This document shows, one piece after another, positions 25,029 to 33,461 of a stretch of 64,000 nt of DNA. The position numbers and the translations under genes were made by a program. Position 1 is the first letter of the stretch. Every line of letters begins with the position of its first letter. This DNA is from VRUE01 sp963697915 (GTDB taxonomy: Bacteria; Actinomycetota; Thermoleophilia; Solirubrobacterales; 70-9), in the NCBI GenBank assembly GCA_963697915.1, contig OY969103.1, positions 2,294,001-2,358,000 on the forward strand. Reading direction: 5' to 3'. Below the pieces are notes generated by a model. That model had not been told where the DNA came from. It worked only from the letters and a program-made list of their open reading frames with translations, and did not search any database.

Positions 25029-26924
25029 TCAAACCGTCTCGCGCACGCCGCCCATCTCGCTGAAGACCGCGGTGACGCCGCCGTCGGCGCGTTGCTCGTC
25101 GGCGATCACGTGGGAGACGGCGTTGATCAGGGCGAGGTGGGTGAAGGCCTGGGGGAAGTTGCCGAGGTGGCGGCCGCTGGTCGCCTCCAGCTCCTCGGCG
25201 TAGAGGTCGAGCCAGCCGGCCGCCTCCAGCAGCCGTTCGCAGAGCGCCCGCGCCCGCCGCGGCTCGCCGATCTCCGAGAGCGCCGAGACCAGCCAGAAGG
25301 AGCAGATCAGGAAGGTGCCCTCCTCGCCGTGCAGGCCGTCGTCGGTCTCCTCGACCTTGTAGCGGAGGACGAGGCCGTGTTCGGTGAGCTCGTCGGCGAT
25401 CGCGTTGACGGTGGCGCAGACGCGCGGGTCGTCGGGAGGCAGGAAGCGGAGCAGCGGGATCAGCAGCAGCGAGGCGTCGAGCGCGTCGGTGTCGTAGTGC
25501 TGGCGGAAGACGCCGTCGCGGACGCCGCGCTCGAGGATCTCGGCGTGGATCTCGTCGGCGATCGCTTGCCACTCGTCGGCGACTCCGTCGAAGCCGATGC
25601 CGCGGGCGAGGCGGACGCCGCGGTCGACCGCGACCCAGATCATCAGCTTCGAGGAGACGTAGTGCTGGGGCTCGCCGCGCGACTCCCAGATCCCCTGATC
25701 GGGCTCGTGGCGGGCGGCGATCGCCGCTTCGACCTGTTCGCGGATCAGTTTGCGGTCCGCCGGCGTGCCCGAGCCGCGCAGCGCCTTTTCGTGCAGGTAG
25801 ATCGAGTCGAGCAGGGCCCCCCAGACGTCGTTCTGGCGCTGGTCGAAGGCGCCGTTGCCGATCCGCACCGGGCGCGCCCCGCCGTAGCCACTGAGGTGGT
25901 CGAGGGTGCTCTCGGTCAGGTCCTTCTCGCCGCCGATCCCGTACATGATCTGCAGCTTCGGGTCCTTGCGGCAGATGTTGATGATGAAGCGCATGAAGTC
26001 GCGCGCCTCCTGGTCGAAGCCGAGCGTGTGCAGGGCCCAGAGGCTGAAGGTCGAGTCGCGGATCCAGCTGAAGCGGTAGTCCCAGTTGCGTTCGCCGCCG
26101 GGGGTCTCGGGCAGCGAGGTCGTCGGCGCCGCCAGAATCGCGCCGGTCGGCGCGTAGGTGAGCCCCTTGAGGACCAGCGCCGAGCGCTGCAGGTGGATGC
26201 GCCAGGGGTGTTCGGGGAAGCTGCCGTCGCGCAGCCACTTGCGCCAGAAGTCTTCGGTCGAGTCGAGCCGCTCGAGCGCCTCGGGGGCGCTGCGCGGGCC
26301 GCCGAGCTCGCCGTCGCCCCAGCTGACCGCACAGAACCCGGTCTCGTTCTCGCGCAGCTTCAGGGTGCCGCGGGCGACGCCGTCCTCGATCGAGAGCTCC
26401 ATGTCGCTGGTCAGCTGCAATTCGACCCCGTCGTCCCCGCGGGCAGCCGCTTGGCCGAGCTCGCCGCCGCTCCAGGTCACGCCTTCGACGCCGTAGGCGA
26501 AGCGCGGCAGGCACTCCATCTCGAGCTCGACCTCGCCGTCGATGCAGGTCATCGTGCGCAGCAGCGAGTGGTCGGACTCGTGCTCGGTGCGCGGCCGCGA
26601 GCCGGGCCCGGCCTGCTCGACCCAGTCGCCGATCGTCAGCGCGTCGTGGATCACGACCCAGCCGGTCTCGGTGACCCAGGTCGTCTCGATCACCAGCGTG
26701 CCGGGCTCGTAGCGGCGGCTGATCGGCACCAGGACGCCCTTCGGGGCGAGCTTGAAGTGGCCGGCGCCGCGGTCGAGCAGCGCCGCGAAGGAGCTCGGCG
26801 AGTCGAAGCGGGGCAGGCAGAGCCACTCGACCGAGCCCGAGAAGGAGACCAGGGCGCTGGTGTGGCAATCGGAGAGGAAGCCGTAGCTGCCGATCGTCGG
26901 GAAGCGGTTCTGACCGGCACTCAC
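25029..26924 (-). CDS. glycoside hydrolase family 15 protein (glucoamylase/trehalase type)
   Basis: A 631-residue protein with the two-part GH15 architecture. The N-terminal beta-sandwich starts at IGSYGFLSDCHTSALVS and includes VEWLCLPRFDSPSSFAALLD. The (alpha/alpha)6 barrel has RNWDYRFSWIRDS and DQGIWESRGEPQHYV, the latter expected to hold a catalytic Glu. In actinobacteria many proteins of this type are trehalases; hydrolysis of trehalose or a maltooligosaccharide is the likely role. No signal peptide is visible, so it is cytoplasmic. GTG 26924 is only 20 bp from the divergent ctaG-like start, with no clear SD. Confidence 0.87.
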   Translation of the reverse strand: MSAGQNRFPTIGSYGFLSDCHTSALVSFSGSVEWLCLPRFDSPSSFAALLDRGAGHFKLAPKGVLVPISRRYEPGTLVIETTWVTETGWVVIHDALTIGDWVEQAGPGSRPRTEHESDHSLLRTMTCIDGEVELEMECLPRFAYGVEGVTWSGGELGQAAARGDDGVELQLTSDMELSIEDGVARGTLKLRENETGFCAVSWGDGELGGPRSAPEALERLDSTEDFWRKWLRDGSFPEHPWRIHLQRSALVLKGLTYAPTGAILAAPTTSLPETPGGERNWDYRFSWIRDSTFSLWALHTLGFDQEARDFMRFIINICRKDPKLQIMYGIGGEKDLTESTLDHLSGYGGARPVRIGNGAFDQRQNDVWGALLDSIYLHEKALRGSGTPADRKLIREQVEAAIAARHEPDQGIWESRGEPQHYVSSKLMIWVAVDRGVRLARGIGFDGVADEWQAIADEIHAEILERGVRDGVFRQHYDTDALDASLLLIPLLRFLPPDDPRVCATVNAIADELTEHGLVLRYKVEETDDGLHGEEGTFLICSFWLVSALSEIGEPRRARALCERLLEAAGWLDLYAEELEATSGRHLGNFPQAFTHLALINAVSHVIADEQRADGGVTAVFSEMGGVRETV

Positions 26925-26944
26925 GGAGGTGCCAAGCTACCACT

Positions 26945-27868
26945 GTGAGCAGTCCCCTTGTCCCTCTCGCCCACGTGGCGGGCGGCTTCGCGCCGCTCGA
27001 GATCATTCCGATCACCGCCGCCGCGATCCTCTACTGGCACCGCGCGATGGTCCTCTCCTGGGACGACCGGCCGGTGCCGGTCTGGCGCCAGGCCTGCTTC
27101 GGCGCCGGCCTGGCGACGGTTTCGATCGCCCTCTTCAGCCCGCTCGGCCACATCTCGGAGGAGCTCGTCATCGCCCACATGGCCGAGCACCTGCTGATCG
27201 CCGACGTCGCCTCGCTGCTGTTGGTCCTCGGCCTGACCAAATCCCTGCTGCAGCCGGTCCTCGCGATCCGCTTCTTCAACCGGCTGCAGGTCCTCGCCCA
27301 CCCCTTCGTCTCCTTCCCGCTCTGGGCCTTCAACCTCTTCCTCTGGCACATCCCGGTGCTCTACCAGGACGCCTACGGCGCCGCCCCGGTCCACGCCCTC
27401 GAGCACGCCAGCTTCCTCCTCTTCGGCTGCCTGATGTGGATGCCGATCTTCGGGCCGCTGCCGAAGCCGGAATGGTTCAACGCCGCCTGGAAGGTCGGCT
27501 ACGTGATCGCCGCCCGCTTCACCGGGGCGATCCTCGGCAACGTGCTGATGTGGTCGGGCACGGTGCTCTACCCGATCTACGAAGACGGGCAGCGCTACTG
27601 GGGGCTCTCGCCGCTCGCCGACCAGAGCACCGCCGGCGTGATCATGATGCTCGAGGGGACCTTCCTCGGCCTCGGCATCCTCGCCTGGGTCTTCTTCGAG
27701 GTCGCCCGCGAAGGGACCGAGAAGCAGCGGCTGCTCGACCTGGCCGAGGAACGCGGGGTCGAGCTCGACGAGCGCCGCGCCCAGCGCGCCGTCGCCGCCG
27801 GCCACGGGGCGCTGCTCGAGGAGCGGCTGAAGGCGGCCGGGAGGGAGCGCCAGCATGAGCCGGTCTGA
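26945..27868 (+). CDS. ctaG: CtaG-family (caa3-type) cytochrome c oxidase assembly protein
   Basis: A 307-residue membrane protein with about seven hydrophobic segments. VIAHMAEHLLIADVASLL, LWAFNLFLWHIPVLYQDA and HALEHASFLLFGCLMW give the family's recurrent histidines, thought to handle copper or haem. A soluble charged tail follows (LDLAEERGVELDERRAQ). The family helps assemble caa3 cytochrome oxidase, but no oxidase genes are in the window. The start is GTG 26945; the gene overlaps the next one by 14 bp, so the two are translationally coupled. Confidence 0.85.
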   Translation: MSSPLVPLAHVAGGFAPLEIIPITAAAILYWHRAMVLSWDDRPVPVWRQACFGAGLATVSIALFSPLGHISEELVIAHMAEHLLIADVASLLLVLGLTKSLLQPVLAIRFFNRLQVLAHPFVSFPLWAFNLFLWHIPVLYQDAYGAAPVHALEHASFLLFGCLMWMPIFGPLPKPEWFNAAWKVGYVIAARFTGAILGNVLMWSGTVLYPIYEDGQRYWGLSPLADQSTAGVIMMLEGTFLGLGILAWVFFEVAREGTEKQRLLDLAEERGVELDERRAQRAVAAGHGALLEERLKAAGRERQHEPV

Positions 27869-29348
27869 GCGCCTCCTGCTGCCGCTGCTGGTCTTCGTCG
27901 TCGGCACCGCCAGCCTCGGCTCCGAGATCGCCGCCGCCCGCCTCCTGGCGCCCTACTTCGGCGCCTCGACGATCGTCTGGGCGAACACGATCGGGGTCGT
28001 CCTCGTCGCCCTCTCGATCGGCTACTGGCTCGGTGGCCGCTACGCCGACCGCCATCCGCAGATGCGCGGCCTCTGCCTGGTCGTCCTCGTCGCCTCGGTC
28101 CTGGTCGCGGCGATCCCCTTCGCCGCGCGTCCCTTCCTCGGCTTCTCGGTCGACGCCTTCGACACGGTCTCGGTCAGCGGCTTCGCCGGCTCGCTGTTCG
28201 GCGTCCTCGTCCTCGTCGCGGTGCCGGTCACCCTGCTCGGCGCGGCCTCGCCCTGGGCGGTGCGGCTCGCGGTCGGCGACCTCAGCCACTCGGGCGAGGT
28301 GGTCGGCCGGCTCTACGCGATCTCGACCGCCGGCTCGTTGTTCGGGACGATGATCTCGGCCCTGCTGCTGATCCCGCTGCTCGGCACGCAGCGCACCTTC
28401 CTCGTCTTCGCCTTCGCCCTTGCGCTGGTCGCGACGCTGGGGCTCGGCTGGCGCTTCGCGGTCGCCCCGGTCGCCCTGGCGCTGGTCTTCTCGGTTCCGG
28501 TGGGGACGATCAAAGCGGCCGACACCGGTGAGGTGCTCTACGAGGCGGAGACCACCCACCAGTACGCCCGCGTGGTCGAACGCGACGACGGCTCGCGGGT
28601 GCTGGAGCTGAACGAGGGCCAGGCGGTCCACTCGCTCTACCGGCCGGACAGCTACCTGACCGGCGACTACTGGGACGGTCACCTCTACCTGCCCTTCGCC
28701 GCCCGCGCGCAGCCGCCGCGGCGGATCGCGATCCTCGGCAACGCCGCCGGCACCGTCGCCCGCGCCTACGGCCACTACTTCCCCGGCACCGCCGTCGACG
28801 CGGTCGAGATCGACGGCGAGCTGACCGAGCTCGGCCGGCGCTACTTCGACCTGCGCAACCCGCGCATGCGGACCTTCGCAGAGGACGCGCGGCCGTGGCT
28901 GAAGCGCTCCGCGGGCGGCTACGACGCGATCATGGTCGACGCCTATCGCCAGCCCTACATCCCCTTCTACCTGACCACGCGCGAGTTCTTCGAGCTCGCC
29001 CGCGACCGCCTCGCCCCCGGCGGGGTCGTGATCGTCAACGTCGGCCACCCGGAGGGCAGCGACGAGCTTGAGCAGGTCCTGGGCCGGACGATGGCGACCT
29101 CCTTCGACCACGTCATGCGCGACCCGATGGAGCCGACCAACACGCTGCTGATGGCGGGGGAGGGGCCGCTCTCGGCGGGCCGGCTGCGGTCCGCGGCCGG
29201 CTCGCTGCCGGGAGAGCTGCGCCCGGGGGCGCGCGAGGCCGCCGCGCGGCTCGAGCCGCGGCTGCCCGGCGGCGAGGTCTACAGCGACGACCACGCCCCG
29301 GTCGAGTGGCTGGTCGACTCCTCCCTGCTGGAATACGCGAATGAGTAG
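27855..29348 (+). CDS. membrane-anchored spermidine synthase-like protein (fused MFS-type domain)
   Basis: 497 residues. Residues about 1-220 hold several hydrophobic helices (LLVFVVGTASLGSEIAAARL, then IVWANTIGVVLVALSIGYWL). The C-terminal half is a Rossmann methyltransferase-like fold resembling spermidine synthase: ILGNAAGTVARAYGHYFPG, VDAVEIDGELTELG, then FAEDARPWL. The classical GGGDGG loop reads GNAAGT, so true polyamine synthesis is doubtful; many such fusions are uncharacterised. It overlaps ctaG upstream and a 36-residue ORF downstream. Confidence 0.82.
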   Translation: MSRSERLLLPLLVFVVGTASLGSEIAAARLLAPYFGASTIVWANTIGVVLVALSIGYWLGGRYADRHPQMRGLCLVVLVASVLVAAIPFAARPFLGFSVDAFDTVSVSGFAGSLFGVLVLVAVPVTLLGAASPWAVRLAVGDLSHSGEVVGRLYAISTAGSLFGTMISALLLIPLLGTQRTFLVFAFALALVATLGLGWRFAVAPVALALVFSVPVGTIKAADTGEVLYEAETTHQYARVVERDDGSRVLELNEGQAVHSLYRPDSYLTGDYWDGHLYLPFAARAQPPRRIAILGNAAGTVARAYGHYFPGTAVDAVEIDGELTELGRRYFDLRNPRMRTFAEDARPWLKRSAGGYDAIMVDAYRQPYIPFYLTTREFFELARDRLAPGGVVIVNVGHPEGSDELEQVLGRTMATSFDHVMRDPMEPTNTLLMAGEGPLSAGRLRSAAGSLPGELRPGAREAAARLEPRLPGGEVYSDDHAPVEWLVDSSLLEYANE

Positions 29349-29451
29349 AGCCCGCGCATGGCTGGTGACCGGTCCCCTGGGGCGCGGCCTCGCCTTCGCG
29401 ATCGACTTCGGCGTGGCGGTTCGCAGGGGCCTGCTGCGGCGCGCGCGATAG
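29341..29451 (+). CDS. 36-residue small ORF, basic with hydrophobic centre
   Basis: ATG 29341 overlaps the end of the preceding gene by 8 bp, and the TAG ends 15 bp before trigger factor. The translation begins MSRARAWLVTGPLGRGLAF and ends RRGLLRRAR, a short amphipathic peptide with Arg clusters at both ends. Position within a tight gene string and good GC3 support translation; there is no clear SD. Function unknown, and it could be chance. Confidence 0.4.
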   Translation: MSRARAWLVTGPLGRGLAFAIDFGVAVRRGLLRRAR

Positions 29452-29466
29452 GGTCCCGCGCTCGCC

Positions 29467-30849
29467 ATGCAGACCAACGTTTCAGAGCTCCCCGGGTCAC
29501 GCGTCAAGGTCGAGGTCGAGGTTCCGGCCGCCGACGTCGAGCGCGCCGTCAACCGCGCCGCCCGTTCGCTGGCGCGCGAGATGCGGATGCCCGGCTTCCG
29601 CAAGGGCAAGGCGCCGCCCTCGCTGGTGATCCAGCGGGTCGGCTTCGCCGCCGTGCTCGACGAGGCGATCCGCGAGGCGCTGCCGGAGTGGTACGAAAGC
29701 GCCCTGCTCGGCGCCGCGATCGTCCCGGTCGGCGACCCCAGCATCCAGGTCGCCTCGCTGCCGGAGGAGGAGGGGCAGCCGCTCGGCTTCGAGTTCGAGA
29801 TCGGTGTGCGGCCGACGGCGGTGCTCGGCGAGTACAAGGGCCTCGAGGTCGGCCGGGCCGAGCCCGAGGCGCCGGAGGAGATGGTCGACCGCGAGATCGA
29901 CCGCCTCCGCGAGAGCTTCGCTCGGCTCGAGCCGGTCGAGCGCGCCGCCGGCGACGGCGACGTGCTGCTGGTCGACTTCGAGGGTCTGCTCGACGGCAAA
30001 GCCTTCGAGGGCGGCAAGGCGAGCGACTACCTGCTCGAGCTCGGCGGCGGCCAGCTGATCGAGGGCTTCGAGGAGCAGCTGCGGGGCGCCAGCGGCGGCG
30101 AGGCCCGCGAGGTCGAGGTCACCTTCCCCGAGGACTACCAGGCCGAGCAGCTGGCCGGCGAAGACGCGGTCTTCAAAGTCGAGGTCAAGGAGGTGCGGGA
30201 GAAGGTGCTCCCCGAGCTCGACGACGACTTCGCCTCCGAGGCCTCCGAGTTCGAGAGCCTCGAGGAGCTGCGCGCCGACATCGGCGAGCGGCTGGCCGAG
30301 GCGCTGGGCCAGCGGGCCGAGGAGGACTTCCGCGTCGCCGCGGTCGAGGCGGCAGCGGCGGCGGCCACGGTCGAGCTGCCCGACGATCTCGCCACCGCGC
30401 GCGCCGGCGAGCGCTGGGAGCGGATGGAACGGCAGCTGGCGGCGCGCGGCATGAGCCCCGACGCCTTCCTGCAGATGCAGGGCAAGACCCGCGAGGAGCT
30501 GATCGAGGAATCGCGCCCGGAGGCCGAAGCGGAGCTGCGCCGCGAGGCGACCCTGGCGGCGATCGCCGAGGCCGAGGAGATCGAGGTCTCCGAGGAGGAG
30601 ATGGTCGAGGCCCTGGCCCACTCCGCCGAGCACGAGCGGACCACCCCCGAGAAGCTGCTCGCGCGCCTGCGCGAGAACGGCCGCGACGCGATGGTGCGCG
30701 AGGACATCCGCATGCGCAAGGCGATCGACCTGGTCACCGAGGCGGCGGTGCCGATCCCGCTCGAGCAGGCCGAGGCGCGGGAGAAAATCTGGACCCCGGA
30801 GAAGGAGCGCGAGGAAAAAGGCTCCCTCTGGACCCCGGGGGACGAGTGA
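29467..30849 (+). CDS. tig: trigger factor, ribosome-associated chaperone and prolyl isomerase
   Basis: A 460-residue protein. The N-terminal ribosome-binding domain (about 1-115) contains FRKGKAPPSLVIQRVG, equivalent to the GFRxGKxP signature, though with PPS for PxxxI. The middle FKBP-like domain (150-240) has DGDVLLVDFEGLLDGK and QLIEGFEEQL. The helical C-terminal chaperone domain is Glu/Ala-rich. Folds nascent chains at the ribosome exit. It lies just upstream of clpP and clpX, the common bacterial order. Confidence 0.95.
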   Translation: MQTNVSELPGSRVKVEVEVPAADVERAVNRAARSLAREMRMPGFRKGKAPPSLVIQRVGFAAVLDEAIREALPEWYESALLGAAIVPVGDPSIQVASLPEEEGQPLGFEFEIGVRPTAVLGEYKGLEVGRAEPEAPEEMVDREIDRLRESFARLEPVERAAGDGDVLLVDFEGLLDGKAFEGGKASDYLLELGGGQLIEGFEEQLRGASGGEAREVEVTFPEDYQAEQLAGEDAVFKVEVKEVREKVLPELDDDFASEASEFESLEELRADIGERLAEALGQRAEEDFRVAAVEAAAAAATVELPDDLATARAGERWERMERQLAARGMSPDAFLQMQGKTREELIEESRPEAEAELRREATLAAIAEAEEIEVSEEEMVEALAHSAEHERTTPEKLLARLRENGRDAMVREDIRMRKAIDLVTEAAVPIPLEQAEAREKIWTPEKEREEKGSLWTPGDE

Positions 30850-30886
30850 CCGCGATGCACCGGGCGCCTTCTATAGAGTGGCGGCC

Positions 30887-31471
30887 ATGAGCCCCCTGAT
30901 TCCGATGGTGGTCGAGCAGACCTCGCGCGGCGAGCGCTCGTTCGACATCTACTCGCGCCTGCTCAACGAGCGGATCATCTTCCTCGGCACGCAGGTCAAC
31001 CAGGAAATCGCCAACCTGATCGTCGCCCAGCTGCTGCACCTCGAGTCCGAGGACCCGGACAAGGACATCAGCATCTACATCAACTCGCCGGGCGGCGACG
31101 TCTACGCGGGCATGGCGATCTACGACACGATGCAGTTCATCAAGCCCGACGTGCAGACGATCTGCGTCGGCATCGCGATGAGCATGGGGGCGCTGCTGCT
31201 GGCCGGCGGCGCCGCGGGCAAACGGATGTCGCTGCCCAACTCGAAGATCCTCATCCACCAGGTCTCCGCCGGCTTCCAGGGTCAGGCGACCGACATCGAG
31301 ATCCACGCCAAAGAGATCATCGACGTCCGCCGCCGCCTCGACGAGATCATCGCCAAACACACCGGCCAGCCTTTCGAGAAGGTGACCAAAGACACCGAGC
31401 GGGACTACTTCATGAGTGCGGCAGAGGCGAAGGAGTACAACATCGTCGACCGCGTCATCGAGCACCACTAG
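30887..31471 (+). CDS. clpP: ATP-dependent Clp protease proteolytic subunit
   Basis: Serine protease subunit forming tetradecamer barrels fed by ClpX or ClpC. The catalytic triad is S99 in GIAMSMGALLL, H124 in ILIHQ and D173 in TERDYF. 194 residues from ATG 30887; an upstream GTG at 30878 and a downstream ATG at 30905 are alternatives. There is no clear SD. It is 37 bp after tig. Its 3' end overlaps the convergent GNAT gene by 4 bp, which separates it from clpX; whether clpX shares its promoter is therefore uncertain. Confidence 0.95.
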   Translation: MSPLIPMVVEQTSRGERSFDIYSRLLNERIIFLGTQVNQEIANLIVAQLLHLESEDPDKDISIYINSPGGDVYAGMAIYDTMQFIKPDVQTICVGIAMSMGALLLAGGAAGKRMSLPNSKILIHQVSAGFQGQATDIEIHAKEIIDVRRRLDEIIAKHTGQPFEKVTKDTERDYFMSAAEAKEYNIVDRVIEHH

Positions 31472-31920
31472 AGCGGCAGCTCGTACTCGAGCCAGGTGCT
31501 GCGCTCGGCGCCGGTGCGGTCGTAGAGGCGCTGGGCGGTCACGTTGTCGGGGGCGGTCGACCACTCGAGGTGGTGGGCGCCGCGCTCGCGGGCGACCGCG
31601 GCGCTGGCCGCGATCAGGGCGCGGCCGACGCCCTGGCCGCGGCTGGCGGGGTCGACGAAGAGGTCGTTCATCAGCACCGTCTCGACCGCCCTGGTCGAGG
31701 AGAAGTGCCAGTAGAGGCAGGCGTAGCCGAGCAGCTCCTCGCCGCGCCAGGCACCGAGCAGCATGCCCACGTCGCTGGGGGCGAGGAAGCGGCGGAAGAA
31801 CTCGCGGTTGCGCTCGGCGCGGATGTCGTTCGCTTCGTAGAAGCCCTGGTAGGCGGCGATCATCGGCAGCAGGGCCCCGTACTCGGACTCGGCGATCGGC
31901 TCGACGCGCAGCTCGGTCAT
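31468..31920 (-). CDS. GNAT family N-acetyltransferase
   Basis: A 150-residue single GNAT domain. VDPASRGQGVGRALIAASAA is the acetyl-CoA binding motif A (RGxGxG/A). FSSTRAVETVLMNDLF precedes it as strand 4, and WSTAPDNVTAQRLYDRTGA is motif B. The acceptor is unknown. It sits in inverted orientation between clpP and clpX, overlapping the clpP tail by 4 bp; this breaks an otherwise conserved gene string. Confidence 0.87.
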   Translation of the reverse strand: MTELRVEPIAESEYGALLPMIAAYQGFYEANDIRAERNREFFRRFLAPSDVGMLLGAWRGEELLGYACLYWHFSSTRAVETVLMNDLFVDPASRGQGVGRALIAASAAVARERGAHHLEWSTAPDNVTAQRLYDRTGAERSTWLEYELPL

Positions 31921-32066
31921 CGCCGCTGACGCTACCCCCTCGCGGTCGGTGGGCCAAGTCGCAAGCGAGCGCCCGCGAGAAGGGACCGGGGGCGCTCCGC
32001 CGTAAACGACCGCTACCGAGAAAGGCCGGGTTGCTAGTCCCTCTAAGCTTTTGGGGTGTGCGACGC

Positions 32067-32082
32067 CGGTAGGCAGCTACCG
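32067..32082 (+). promoter_or_regulatory. hairpin just upstream of the clpX ribosome binding site
   Basis: CGGTAG-GCAG-CTACCG, 6-bp perfect stem with a 4-base loop, ending 8 bases before the GGAGGAG SD. It could shape access to the unusual start codon. An in-frame TAG at 32089-32091 closes the clpX frame just after it. Confidence 0.4.
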
Positions 32083-32103
32083 CCCCGCTAGGAGGAGATT
32101 CCG

Positions 32104-33396
<1,293 letters not shown>

Positions 33397-33407
33397 CGCA
33401 ACCGAGA

Positions 33408-33431
33408 TTGACCCCACTGGAGTGGGGTCAA
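33408..33431. terminator. perfect hairpin between clpX and valS
   Basis: TTGACCCCACT and AGTGGGGTCAA are exact reverse complements around GG, giving a 9-11 bp stem 12 bases after the clpX stop. No U-run follows, so it would be a U-less actinobacterial terminator or a processing site; it could also be a palindromic operator for valS. Confidence 0.5.
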
Positions 33432-33461
33432 AGTCGGAAGCGGCTATCTAGACTCGCCGCA

